From NCBI RefSeq assembly GCF_901482445.1, contig NZ_LR590477.1, positions 2,046,001-2,110,000 on the forward strand: a DNA stretch of 64,000 nt. Reading direction: 5' to 3'. This document shows, in pieces, positions 9,192 through 17,636 of this stretch. Position 1 is the stretch's first letter; each line of letters opens with the position of its first letter. Under the pieces are notes generated by a model. That model did no database searches and was not told the DNA's origin. It saw only the letters and a program-made list of their open reading frames with translations. The stretch comes from Neisseria lactamica (GTDB lineage: Bacteria; Pseudomonadota; Gammaproteobacteria; Burkholderiales; Neisseriaceae). The position numbers and the translations under genes are program-made.

Positions 9192-11216
9192 ATGAGTAAA
9201 CCCCGTAAACCCACACCGCCCCTGTCCCGTCAGTGGTTCGCTTTTTTCAGTTCGATGCGTTTTGCCGTTGCCCTACTCAGTTTGCTGGGTATTGCGTCGG
9301 TTATCGGCACGGTTTTGCAGCAAAATCAGCCGCAGACGGATTATTTGGTCAAATTCGGACCTTTTTGGGCGCAGATTTTTGGTTTTTTGGGTTTGTACGA
9401 TGTCTATGCCTCGGTATGGTTTGTCGTCATTATGATGTTTTTGGTGGTTTCCACCGGTCTGTGCCTTATCCGCAACGTTCCGCCGTTTTGGCGCGAAATG
9501 AAGTCTTTCCGGGAAAAGGTCAGGGAGAAATCTCTGGCGGCAATGCGCCATTCCGTGCTGATGGATGTAAAAATTGCGCCCGAAGTTGCCAAACGTTATT
9601 TGGAAGTACAAGGTTTTAAGGGAAAAATCATTAACCGTGAGGACGGTTCGGTTTTGATTGCGGCCAAAAAAGGCACGATGAACAAATGGGGCTATATCTT
9701 TGCCCACCTTGCTTTGATTGTCATTTGTCTGGGCGGTTTGACAGACAGCAACCTGCTGCTGAAGCTGGGTATGCTGGCAGGGCGGATAGTCCCGGATAAC
9801 CGGGCGGTTTATGCCAAGGATTTCAAGCCCGAAAGTATTTTGAGTGCGGGCAATTTGTCGTTCAGGGGCAATGTCAATATTTCGGAAGGGCAAAGTGCGG
9901 ATGTGGTTTTCCTGAATGCTGACAACGGGATGTTGGTTCAGGATCTGCCTTTTGAAGTCAGGCTGAAAAAATTCCATATCGATTTTTACAATACGGGTAT
10001 GCCGCGTGATTTTGCCAGCGATATTGAAGTGACGGACAAGGCGACCGGTGAGAAACTCGAGCGCACCATCCGCGTGAACCATCCTTTGACCTTGCACGGC
10101 ATCACGATTTATCAGGCAAGCTTTGCCGACGGCGGTTCGGATCTGGCATTCAAGGCGTGGAATCTGGGTGATGCTTCGCGCAAACCTGCCGCATTGAAGG
10201 CAATGTCTATGCGTCAGTTCCCCTTGGATATCGGCAGGCATAAATACCGTCTTGAATTCGACCAGTTCACTTCGATGAACGTGGAGGATATGAGCGAGGG
10301 CGGGGAACGGGAAAAAAGCCTGAATGCCGCCTTGAACGATGTCCGCGCCGTTTCCCAGGAGGGTAAGAAATACACCAATATCGGTCCTTCCATCGTGTAC
10401 CGCATCCGTGATGCGGCAGGGCAGGCGGTCGAATATAAAAACTATATGCTGCCGATTTTGCAGGACAAAGATTATTTTTGGCTGACCGGCACGCGCAGCG
10501 GTTTGCAGCAGCAATACCGCTGGCTGCGTATTCCCTTGGACAAACAGTTGAAGGCGGACACCTTTATGGCGTTGCGCGAGTTTTTGAAAGACGGGAAGGC
10601 GCGCAAACGCCTGATAGCCGATGCCGTTAAAGACGCGCCTGCCGAAATCCGGGAACAGTTTATGCTGGCGGCGGAAAACACGCTGAGTATCTTTGCACAA
10701 AAAGGCTATTTGGGATTGGATGAGTTTATTACGGCGAAGATTCCGAAAGAACAGCAGGAGAAAATGCAGGGTTATTTTTACGAGATGCTTTACGGTGTGA
10801 TGAACGCCGCTTTGGATGAAACCATCCGCCGGTACGGATTGCCGGAATGGCGGCAGGATGAGGCGCGAAACCGCTTCCTGCTGCACAGTATGGATGCCTA
10901 TACGGGCTTGACGGAATATCCCGCCCCGATGCTGCTGCAACTGGACGGATTTTCGGAAGTGCGCTCCTCCGGTTTGCAGATGACCCGCTCGCCGGGCGCG
11001 GTTTTGGTTTATTTCGGCTCGGTGCTGTTGGTATTGGGTACGGTATTTATGTTTTATATACGCGAAAAGCGGGCGTGGCTGTTGTTTTCAGACGGCAAAA
11101 TCCGCTTTGCTATGTCTTCCGCCCGCAGCGAACGGGATGTGCAAAAAGAGTTTCCAAAACACGTCGAGAGTCTGCAACGGCTCGGTAAGGATTTGAATTA
11201 TGACGCAACACATTAA
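9192..11216 (+). CDS. resB: ResB/CcsB-type cytochrome c biogenesis protein (system II)
   Basis: With CcsA it forms the system II haem lyase that carries haem across the inner membrane and attaches it to apocytochromes c. The product has 674 residues. Membrane segments lie at about 20-40 (MRFAVALLSLLGIASVIGTV), 75-95 and 165-185, then a large periplasmic domain (about 190-610) and a final helix near 615-635 (VLVYFGSVLLVLGTVFMFY). It overlaps ccsA by 17 bp, so the two are translationally coupled. Naming of the two system II proteins differs between authors. Confidence 0.93.
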   Translation: MSKPRKPTPPLSRQWFAFFSSMRFAVALLSLLGIASVIGTVLQQNQPQTDYLVKFGPFWAQIFGFLGLYDVYASVWFVVIMMFLVVSTGLCLIRNVPPFWREMKSFREKVREKSLAAMRHSVLMDVKIAPEVAKRYLEVQGFKGKIINREDGSVLIAAKKGTMNKWGYIFAHLALIVICLGGLTDSNLLLKLGMLAGRIVPDNRAVYAKDFKPESILSAGNLSFRGNVNISEGQSADVVFLNADNGMLVQDLPFEVRLKKFHIDFYNTGMPRDFASDIEVTDKATGEKLERTIRVNHPLTLHGITIYQASFADGGSDLAFKAWNLGDASRKPAALKAMSMRQFPLDIGRHKYRLEFDQFTSMNVEDMSEGGEREKSLNAALNDVRAVSQEGKKYTNIGPSIVYRIRDAAGQAVEYKNYMLPILQDKDYFWLTGTRSGLQQQYRWLRIPLDKQLKADTFMALREFLKDGKARKRLIADAVKDAPAEIREQFMLAAENTLSIFAQKGYLGLDEFITAKIPKEQQEKMQGYFYEMLYGVMNAALDETIRRYGLPEWRQDEARNRFLLHSMDAYTGLTEYPAPMLLQLDGFSEVRSSGLQMTRSPGAVLVYFGSVLLVLGTVFMFYIREKRAWLLFSDGKIRFAMSSARSERDVQKEFPKHVESLQRLGKDLNYDATH

Positions 11217-12387
11217 AACCCTGCCCGAACACGAGCTCCTGCTTGAAAAATCCTTTATCCGCAACCTGAATGCCCTAGATTGGCTGTTTGCCCTGTCGGT
11301 GTTCGGGGGGGCGGTGTTTGTTCAGGCGCGTTTCGGTATCCGGCTGGATGTTTACGAAACGGCCATTCTGTGGGCAAGTGCCGGTATTGCCGTGTTTTTG
11401 GGCTGGTTTTTCAAGCCGATGCGCGGATTTATCCCTTTGAACGTATTGCTTGCTTATGCTGCCGTCGGTTTGTACGGCGGCAACATCAAATCGGCAGACG
11501 GTTTCCTGCTGCGGTATTTCCTCAGCAGCCAGTCGGCGATTATGTGGCAGTGCGCATTCGTCTTTTTCGCCCTGTTTGCCTATATTTCGGGCGCGGTTTT
11601 GGCAAGCGTGAAAAATGTGCCGGGCAATACGCTTTTGAATATGGGTACCGTCTTTGCCTGGGTGTCGGCGCTGGCGGGGTTTACAGGGCTTTTGGTGCGC
11701 TGGCACGAAAGTTATCTGCTCCGTCCGGATGCCGGGCATATCCCCGTGTCCAACCTTTATGAAGTCTTCATCCTGTTTCTGGTGATTACCGCGCTGATGT
11801 ATTTGTATTATGAAAGAAAATTCGCCGTGCAAAAACTGGGCGGATTCGTATTCGGCTTTATGGCGGTCGTCGTCGGCTTTGTGTTGTGGTACAGCGTGTC
11901 CCGCGAGGCGCACACCATCCAGCCGCTGATTCCCGCGCTTCAGTCTTGGTGGATGAAAATCCACGTTCCGGCAAACTTTATCGGTTACGGTGCGTTCTGT
12001 ATTTCCGCGATGTTGGGCATTGCCGAGCTGTTTTCCCTGCGTGCGGAAGAAAAGGGCGGAAAACTATGGCTGCCGCCGTCGGCATTGATTGACGAGGTGA
12101 TGTATAAGGCGATTGCCGTCGGCTTTTTGTTCTTTACCATTGCGACCATTTTGGGTGCGCTGTGGGCGGCGGACGCGTGGGGGCGTTATTGGAGCTGGGA
12201 CCCGAAAGAGACGTGGGCGTTTATCGTTTGGCTGAATTACGCCGTGTGGCTGCATTTGCGGCTGGTGGCGGGCTGGCGCGGGCGCGTGTTGGCTTGGTGG
12301 GCGGTAATCGGACTGTTTGTCACTGCCTTTGCCTTTGTCGGGGTCAATATGTTTTTGAGCGGGCTGCATTCTTACGGAACGCTTTGA
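11200..12387 (+). CDS. ccsA: CcsA/ResC-type haem-handling cytochrome c biogenesis protein
   Basis: Polytopic partner of ResB. The 395-residue protein has about eight hydrophobic helices and the family tryptophan-rich WWD-like signature WAADAWGRYWSWDPKETWAF at about residues 325-344, with conserved histidines (for example WMKIHVPANF and LWLHLR-type positions). It starts inside the end of resB. A run of seven G at 11305-11311 in codons for Phe-Gly-Gly is the only homopolymer that could slip. Confidence 0.93.
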   Translation: MTQHIKTLPEHELLLEKSFIRNLNALDWLFALSVFGGAVFVQARFGIRLDVYETAILWASAGIAVFLGWFFKPMRGFIPLNVLLAYAAVGLYGGNIKSADGFLLRYFLSSQSAIMWQCAFVFFALFAYISGAVLASVKNVPGNTLLNMGTVFAWVSALAGFTGLLVRWHESYLLRPDAGHIPVSNLYEVFILFLVITALMYLYYERKFAVQKLGGFVFGFMAVVVGFVLWYSVSREAHTIQPLIPALQSWWMKIHVPANFIGYGAFCISAMLGIAELFSLRAEEKGGKLWLPPSALIDEVMYKAIAVGFLFFTIATILGALWAADAWGRYWSWDPKETWAFIVWLNYAVWLHLRLVAGWRGRVLAWWAVIGLFVTAFAFVGVNMFLSGLHSYGTL

Positions 12388-12398
12388 TACGGTGCGAC

Positions 12399-12428
12399 AA
12401 TGCCGTCTGAAGGCTTCAGACGGCATTT
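12399..12428 (+). terminator. Uptake-sequence hairpin after ccsA
   Basis: Inverted AATGCCGTCTGAA copies with a 4-base loop and a T run. It lies between the ccsA stop and the tsaD start. Confidence 0.8.
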
Positions 12429-12475
12429 CCCGCTTCGGGCGCGCCGGTTTTTTCATTTTCGGACGGTATCGGATT

Positions 12476-13540
12476 ATGTTGGTATTGGGAATCGAATCTT
12501 CTTGCGACGAAACAGGCGTTGCGCTTTACGATACGGAACGCGGTCTGTTGGCACATCATTTGCACACGCAGATGGCGATGCACGCGGAATACGGCGGGGT
12601 CGTGCCGGAATTGGCAAGCCGCGACCATATCCGCCGCCTCGTCCCGTTGACGGAAGGCTGCTTGAAGGAGGCCGGCGTGCCGTATGGCGGCATCGATGCG
12701 GTTGCCTTCACCCAAGGCCCCGGTTTGGGCGGTGCGCTGTTGGCGGGGTCGAGTTACGCCAATGCGCTGGCGTTGGCGTTGGGCAAGCCCGTCATCCCCG
12801 TCCACCATTTGGAAGGGCATTTGCTTTCGCCGCTGTTGGCGGATGAAAAACCCGACTTTCCTTTTGTCGCGTTGCTGGTTTCGGGCGGGCATACGCAGAT
12901 TATGGCGGTCAGGGGCATAGGCGACTACGAGCTTTTGGGTGAGAGCGTCGATGATGCGGCCGGTGAGGCATTCGACAAAACGGCGAAACTGCTGGGCTTG
13001 CCGTATCCGGGCGGCGCGAAACTTTCCGAACTTGCCAAATCGGGCCGCCCCGATGCCTTTATTTTCCCGCGCCCGATGATTCATTCCGACGATTTGCAGA
13101 TGAGTTTTTCAGGTTTGAAAACCGCCGTATTGACTGCCGTCGAGAAAGTGCGTGCGGCAAACGGTTCTCAAATCATACCCGAGCAGACACGCAACGACAT
13201 TTGCCGCGCATTTCAGGATGCGGTTGTGGACGTATTGGCGGCAAAAGTGAAAAAGGCCTTGTTGCAGACGGGATTCAGAACGCTGGTTGTGGCCGGCGGT
13301 GTCGGTGCGAATTGGAAGCTGCGCGAGGAATTCGGCAAACTGACCGTCTGTATGCCGTCTGAAAAAGGCAGGCCGCAACCTGCGGCTGAAAAAATCAAAG
13401 TATTCTTCCCGCCGATGGCATATTGCACGGACAACGGCGCGATGATTGCCTTTGCCGGCGCGATGCATTTGAACGCGGGCAGGGAGGCAGGCGCATTCAA
13501 TGTACGCCCGCGCTGGCCGTTGTCCGAAATCGTCAAATGA
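12476..13540 (+). CDS. tsaD: TsaD, tRNA threonylcarbamoyladenosine transferase subunit
   Basis: Catalyses transfer of the threonylcarbamoyl group to A37 of ANN-decoding tRNAs with TsaB/TsaE. The start MLVLGIESSCDETG at 12476 matches the family; the frame is open further upstream but into the terminator. The length is 354 residues. Metal ligands are His110/111 and His115 in VHHLEGHLL, plus Asp in the C-terminal YCTDNGAMIAFAG motif. An uptake sequence inside the gene (13354-13365) encodes MPSE in a surface stretch (TVCMPSEKGRPQPAAEK) that looks like a small insertion. Confidence 0.96.
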   Translation: MLVLGIESSCDETGVALYDTERGLLAHHLHTQMAMHAEYGGVVPELASRDHIRRLVPLTEGCLKEAGVPYGGIDAVAFTQGPGLGGALLAGSSYANALALALGKPVIPVHHLEGHLLSPLLADEKPDFPFVALLVSGGHTQIMAVRGIGDYELLGESVDDAAGEAFDKTAKLLGLPYPGGAKLSELAKSGRPDAFIFPRPMIHSDDLQMSFSGLKTAVLTAVEKVRAANGSQIIPEQTRNDICRAFQDAVVDVLAAKVKKALLQTGFRTLVVAGGVGANWKLREEFGKLTVCMPSEKGRPQPAAEKIKVFFPPMAYCTDNGAMIAFAGAMHLNAGREAGAFNVRPRWPLSEIVK

Positions 13541-13542
13541 CA

Positions 13543-13575
13543 AAATGCCGTCTGAAACCTGTTCGGACGGCATTT
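13543..13575. terminator. Hairpin between convergent tsaD and lpxL-type gene
   Basis: ATGCCGTCTGAA faces the variant TTCGGACGGCAT, with A and T flanks. It is positioned to end both convergent transcripts. Confidence 0.75.
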
Positions 13576-13583
13576 CCATATGT

Positions 13584-14435
13584 TTACGGCGTTTTGTAGC
13601 GGTTGTACATAAACAGATACTGCGTCGGGAAACGGCGTATCCAATATTCGGTATTGCGGTTGAACACGGCGGCATCGTGGGCTTTGTCGCCGTTCAATTC
13701 TCCTTGGACGGGGCGGATGTGCAAATCGAAACCTTGTCCGCCGGGCAGGCGTTCGCAGCAGAAAAACAGGGTTTTCACGCCTTTGACGTTTGCCAGTTTG
13801 GCCGCCAGCGTCATCGTATAGGCAGGTTTGCCGAAAAAGTCCGCCCATACGCCGTCGCCGCCTTCCTGAGGGGAGGGGACGTGGTCGGGTAGGACGATGG
13901 TTGCCTCGCCCGCGCGCAGGGCTTTGATGATTTGTTTGACCCCTTGTATGCCGGCAGGCGCGGTTTTTCCTTTGCCGCGAACCCTACCCGCCTGCATCAC
14001 TTTGTCTATCGCTTTGATTTTTGGCGGCTTGTACATAGCGGTTAAGGGGAAGGGCAGCCGTTGGCTGATATATCGTCCACCTAAGTCGTAGCTGCCGATG
14101 TGCGGCGTGATAAAGAGCAGCCCTTCGCCTTTGTCCAAAGCCTGCTGCACGTGTTCCCAACCGTGTACCGATCGAAACAGCGTTTCGATGTCTTCCGGCT
14201 TTTTGAAAAACGCGGGGGCGAGTTCCAAACCGCATTTCGCCGTTTCCGCAAATACGGCTTTGACCGTCTGCGTGTCGGGATTTATGCCTGCCTGGCGCAT
14301 ATTGGCAACAATGCGCGCCCGGTCTTCTTGGCGCAGGTAAAATGCCAGATGCCCGAGGAAAACGCCCAGTTTGTGCAGTGAGGGCAGGGGCAGCAGGGAA
14401 AGGGATTTGAGCAGGGCGGTCAATAAGGTGTACAT
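13584..14435 (-). CDS. Lipid A acyltransferase of the LpxL/HtrB family
   Basis: Adds a secondary acyl chain to lipid A at the inner membrane. I chose the ATG at 14435 (MYTLLTALLKSLSLLPL), giving 283 residues with an N-terminal membrane-associated helix; the longer frame starts in uptake-sequence DNA. The acyltransferase motif HX4D is present as THP-like TPHIGSYDLGG, followed by AMYKPPK and LPDHVPS blocks typical of LpxL/LpxM. Neisseriae have two paralogues (lpxL1, lpxL2). The position beside metK suggests the htrB/lpxL2 type, but I cannot settle this by eye. Confidence 0.9.
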   Translation of the reverse strand: MYTLLTALLKSLSLLPLPSLHKLGVFLGHLAFYLRQEDRARIVANMRQAGINPDTQTVKAVFAETAKCGLELAPAFFKKPEDIETLFRSVHGWEHVQQALDKGEGLLFITPHIGSYDLGGRYISQRLPFPLTAMYKPPKIKAIDKVMQAGRVRGKGKTAPAGIQGVKQIIKALRAGEATIVLPDHVPSPQEGGDGVWADFFGKPAYTMTLAAKLANVKGVKTLFFCCERLPGGQGFDLHIRPVQGELNGDKAHDAAVFNRNTEYWIRRFPTQYLFMYNRYKTP

Positions 14436-14502
14436 AGCGGGGCGCAAAGGGGGAAACAGCCCGAATTGTAAACGAAAGATGCCGTCTGAAAAAGGGAACG
14501 GC

Positions 14503-14531
14503 TTGCGGCGGCAGGGCTTTTCTGCTAACAT
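14503..14531 (+). promoter_or_regulatory. Predicted promoter of the metK leader RNA
   Basis: A -35 TTGCGG (14503-14508) and a -10 TAACAT (14526-14531) are spaced by exactly 17 bp. The -10 is of the extended TGN type. Initiation about 7 bases downstream would start the RNA at the first strand of the closing stem described next. Confidence 0.5.
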
Positions 14532-14537
14532 CGCCCG

Positions 14538-14659
14538 CTTGCATCAAGAGTTGGAAATTCCATGCCAACCTGCTTTTCGAGGGAAAAGTAAGGTGGACGG
14601 TTGAAAAGCCGATGTGGCCGCAAAGGCAATCCAAACCCGCTTGATGCGGGAATTTTTTT
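14538..14659 (+). ncRNA. Structured leader or small RNA upstream of metK, ending in an intrinsic terminator
   Basis: GCATCAAG (14541-14548) is complementary to CTTGATGC (14640-14647), closing a multi-branched fold. Inside are GTTGG/CCAAC (14550-14569), an 8-bp stem TGCTTTTC/GAAAAGTA, CGGTTgaaaAGCCG (14598-14611) and GCC/GGC around GCAAA. The last segment can instead form the terminator CCCGC-TTGAT-GCGGG followed by seven T. The closing stem and the terminator share bases 14640-14647 and exclude each other, as in riboswitch attenuators. The GCATCAAGAG start and the place before metK recall SAM-I riboswitches, but the SAM-I core is not convincing. A separate small RNA is the alternative. Confidence 0.5.
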
Positions 14660-14746
14660 GCCTGTTATGTTTGTACGGGCAGGATTCCGAACCGCTTTAT
14701 CCAAGTGGGAATATTTATCATTCGGATGGAGCGCAGGTGGAAATTT

Positions 14747-14755
14747 TGTTATGAT
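14747..14755 (+). promoter_or_regulatory. Possible second promoter (extended -10) for metK
   Basis: TGTTATGAT is an extended -10 about 75 bp before the metK start and downstream of the leader terminator. No good -35 is visible. If active, metK would not depend wholly on read-through of the leader. Confidence 0.35.
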
Positions 14756-14830
14756 TTCCGTTGTGGGACGTATGATGAAACAACGGGTCGTCTGAAAGCA
14801 GGCGGCTTGTTTTTGAAGGAAAATATTGAA

Positions 14831-16000
14831 ATGAGCGAATATCTGTTTACTTCCGAATCGGTATCCGAAGGCCATCCGGATAAAGTTGCCGACCAAGTAT
14901 CCGATGCAATTTTGGATGCCATCTTGGCGCAAGACCCCAAAGCGCGTGTCGCCGCAGAAACCTTGGTCAACACAGGCTTGTGCGTATTGGCGGGCGAAAT
15001 TACTACCACCGCCCAAGTGGACTACATCAAAGTCGCACGCGAAACCATCAAACGCATCGGCTACAACTCGTCCGAGCTGGGCTTTGATGCCAACGGCTGC
15101 GCGGTCGGCGTGTACTACGACCAGCAATCTCCCGACATCGCCCAAGGCGTGAACGAAGGCGAAGGCATCGACCTGAACCAAGGCGCGGGCGACCAAGGCT
15201 TGATGTTCGGCTATGCCTGCGACGAAACCCCGCCCCTGATGCCGTTTGCCATCTATTACAGCCACCGCCTGATGCAACGCCAAAGCGAATTGCGCAAAGA
15301 CGGCCGCCTGCCGTGGCTGCGTCCCGACGCAAAAGCCCAACTGACCGTGGTTTACGACAGCGAAACTGGTAAAGTAAAACGCATTGATACCGTCGTCCTC
15401 TCTACGCAACATGACCCGGAAATCGGTTATGAAGAGCTGAAAAACGCCGTGATCGAACAGATTATCAAGCCTGTTTTGCCGTCTGAAATGCTGACCGACG
15501 AAACCAAATACCTGATCAATCCGACCGGCCGCTTCGTTATCGGCGGTCCGCAAGGCGATTGCGGTTTGACCGGCCGTAAAATCATCGTCGATACCTACGG
15601 CGGCGCAGCTCCGCACGGCGGCGGCGCATTCTCCGGCAAAGACCCGTCCAAAGTGGACCGTTCCGCCGCTTACGCCTGCCGTTATGTGGCGAAAAACATC
15701 GTAGCCGCAGGCTTGGCAACCCAATGCCAAATCCAAGTTTCCTACGCCATCGGCGTTGCCGAACCGACTTCGATTTCCATCGACACTTTCGGTACGGGCA
15801 AAATCAGCGAGGAAAAACTGATTGCCTTAGTTCGCGAACATTTCGACCTGCGCCCCAAAGGCATCGTCCAAATGCTCGACCTGTTGCGCCCGATTTACGG
15901 AAAATCCGCCGCTTACGGACATTTCGGCCGTGAAGAGCCTGAATTTACTTGGGAGCGCACTGATAAAGCAGTCGCATTGAAAGCAGCCGCAGGGCTGTAA
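14831..16000 (+). CDS. metK: S-adenosylmethionine synthetase
   Basis: Makes SAM from methionine and ATP. The start at 14831 (MSEYLFTSESVSEGHPDK) follows GAAGGAAAA and gives 389 residues, the usual family length. It shows GHPDK near the N-terminus, GAGDQGLMFGYA (ATP/methionine site, about residue 118) and the phosphate loop GGGAFSGKDPSKVDRS (about residue 260). It is monocistronic, preceded by the structured leader and followed by a strong hairpin. Confidence 0.97.
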   Translation: MSEYLFTSESVSEGHPDKVADQVSDAILDAILAQDPKARVAAETLVNTGLCVLAGEITTTAQVDYIKVARETIKRIGYNSSELGFDANGCAVGVYYDQQSPDIAQGVNEGEGIDLNQGAGDQGLMFGYACDETPPLMPFAIYYSHRLMQRQSELRKDGRLPWLRPDAKAQLTVVYDSETGKVKRIDTVVLSTQHDPEIGYEELKNAVIEQIIKPVLPSEMLTDETKYLINPTGRFVIGGPQGDCGLTGRKIIVDTYGGAAPHGGGAFSGKDPSKVDRSAAYACRYVAKNIVAAGLATQCQIQVSYAIGVAEPTSISIDTFGTGKISEEKLIALVREHFDLRPKGIVQMLDLLRPIYGKSAAYGHFGREEPEFTWERTDKAVALKAAAGL

Positions 16001-16016
16001 TTTCAGCTTGAACATC

Positions 16017-16050
16017 AAAAATGCCGTCTGAAGGTTCAGACGGCATTTTT
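16017..16050. terminator. Uptake-sequence hairpin between metK and dacB
   Basis: Long inverted AAATGCCGTCTGAA copies with A and T runs on both sides. It suits termination of both convergent genes. Confidence 0.85.
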
Positions 16051-16063
16051 ATCTTTTCCTGTT

Positions 16064-17473
16064 TCAGGCGCGGCGTTCTTTGCACATCAGTTTCGCATCC
16101 AGCCAGCCGTCGCCGCCGGAGATGATGTTTTTGGCAACGAAGTTGTCCAAATCAGGCAGCAGGGAAACGGCGCGCCCGCTGTTGATGATGACGACGACGA
16201 CCATCGGTTTGTCGCCCAGCCAGTAGCCTGCAAGGGCGCGGACATTGTTGAGCGTGCCGGTTTTCAGGCGCAGCAGCCCGCCGCTTTGTTTGAAGCGGTT
16301 GCGTAAAGTCCCGTCTGTGCCGGCGATGGGCAGCGTGTCGATGAAATCTTGTGCAAACGGGCTGAAATAAGCCGTTTCCAACATTTGCGCCATCATTCTC
16401 GCCGTTACCCTTTCTTTTCTGGACAGACCCGAACCGTTTTCCAAAACCAAATCCGCAACATCGATGCCTGACACGGCAAGTTCGCGCCGGACGGCAGACG
16501 CTGCCTGTTCGGAAACGGCGGGTAGTTTGCCGTTGCCGCCGAGTTTGAGGAAGACGGAACGCGCAATCAGATTGTCCGAACGCTTGTTCATGTCCGTCAA
16601 AATTTCCTTCATCGGCTTTGAGTGTGCAACGGCAAGCGTCTGCGCGCCTTCCGGCGTGTCGGCTATGCCGATGCCGTCTGAAATCCGTCCGCCGCCGAGC
16701 AGCCAGTGGTTGGTAAAACTTTGCCGGATCAGTTCGTCAAGCGCGAACATCCGGACACCGACAGGCTTGCCCAAACAGCTTTCGGGAATATTGCCGCGCA
16801 ATTTCAGCGTATTGTCCGAAAAAGATGCACGCATCAGTTTTTTTACCGAAGGGCAGGCAGCTTGGGAGGCGGTAATTTTCAAGTTGTTTTGGGCGAAAAT
16901 ATGCGGCAAAGGCGGATCGGTGAGGATGTCGGTACTGCCGGCGGCATTGCGTTCGGCGCGCACCATAACCATACCGGCAGACAGCATAGTCGGATTTGGG
17001 GGCGTCATAAACGGCGAACCGCTGTCGGCTTCAAAATGGTCGGGACTGCCGACTTCGCCCCACAGCTTGTGGTCGAGTATCAGGTGTCCCGTGATATTGC
17101 GTATGCCTTTGTCGCGCAACTGTTTTTGAACATCAAGCAGGTTTTCCTGATTGAAAACGGGGTCGCCGCTGCCTGCCCAATACAAATCGCCATCGAGCGT
17201 GCCGTTACTCACTTTGCCGTTGCTTTTAAACTCGGTCGCCCAGCGGTAATTGCTGCCGAAGGTTTTGAAGGCGGCAAACGCGGTAACGAGTTTCATCGTG
17301 GAGGCGGGATTGACGGGGACATCCGCGCGATGGTCGATGACGACCCTGCCGCTGCCGAGTTCTTGGACATATACGGCGATTTCGTTTTGCGGAATGCGGC
17401 CCGTATCGAGCGCGTGTGCGGCGAGGGAGGCGAGAAGCAGCAGCAGAAAGGCCGCTGTTTTGGGGAAATTCAT
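16064..17473 (-). CDS. dacB: D-alanyl-D-alanine carboxypeptidase/endopeptidase (PBP3, DacB)
   Basis: Class C penicillin-binding protein of the periplasm that trims stem peptides and cleaves cross-links. I chose the ATG at 17473 (MNFPKTAAFLLLLLASLAAHA), giving a signal peptide and 469 residues, the size of gonococcal PBP3. Motifs are STMK (about residues 58-61), SDN in NKRSDNLIAR and KTG in LKTGTLNNVRALAGYW. A large insert between the first two motifs is typical of the PBP4 family. Monocistronic. Confidence 0.95.
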   Translation of the reverse strand: MNFPKTAAFLLLLLASLAAHALDTGRIPQNEIAVYVQELGSGRVVIDHRADVPVNPASTMKLVTAFAAFKTFGSNYRWATEFKSNGKVSNGTLDGDLYWAGSGDPVFNQENLLDVQKQLRDKGIRNITGHLILDHKLWGEVGSPDHFEADSGSPFMTPPNPTMLSAGMVMVRAERNAAGSTDILTDPPLPHIFAQNNLKITASQAACPSVKKLMRASFSDNTLKLRGNIPESCLGKPVGVRMFALDELIRQSFTNHWLLGGGRISDGIGIADTPEGAQTLAVAHSKPMKEILTDMNKRSDNLIARSVFLKLGGNGKLPAVSEQAASAVRRELAVSGIDVADLVLENGSGLSRKERVTARMMAQMLETAYFSPFAQDFIDTLPIAGTDGTLRNRFKQSGGLLRLKTGTLNNVRALAGYWLGDKPMVVVVIINSGRAVSLLPDLDNFVAKNIISGGDGWLDAKLMCKERRA

Positions 17474-17571
17474 AGGTGAATCTGTTACATAAAAAAGCAA
17501 TTATAAGGCAAAGCCGGATAAGTGGGAACGCCGGGGCGGCGGGCCGGCTTGTCCGCAGGGGAAATCGAATA

Positions 17572-17593
17572 TATAATAATCGCTATCATTATT
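17572..17593 (+). promoter_or_regulatory. Fur-like box overlapping a TATAAT -10
   Basis: AATAATCGCTATCATTATT (17575-17593) matches 13 of 19 bases of the classical Fur box GATAATGATAATCATTATC and keeps its inverted-repeat arms. It overlaps a TATAAT at 17572-17577, so iron-bound Fur would block initiation. Confidence 0.5.
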
Positions 17594-17636
17594 AAATGAT
17601 TGAAACACACAAACTTAATATTCAGGAGGAATGATT

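Noticed and set aside
9273..10940. A 555-codon frame antisense to resB
   Set aside because: It lies fully within a well-supported gene, has no ribosome binding site or recognisable domain, and its composition is that of a shadow frame.
11305..11311. Run of seven G in ccsA as a phase-variable tract
   Set aside because: It is short for neisserial phase variation, the frame is intact, and ccsA is needed for all c-type cytochromes.
14538..14659. Identification of the metK leader as 4.5S, 6S or RNase P RNA
   Set aside because: The SRP core GGAAGG...GCAGCC and the RNase P and 6S signatures are absent; the size and site suit a leader or small RNA instead.
14705..14830. Upstream in-frame extension of metK
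   Set aside because: The 42 extra residues are not conserved in SAM synthetases, and the ATG at 14831 has a good ribosome binding site.
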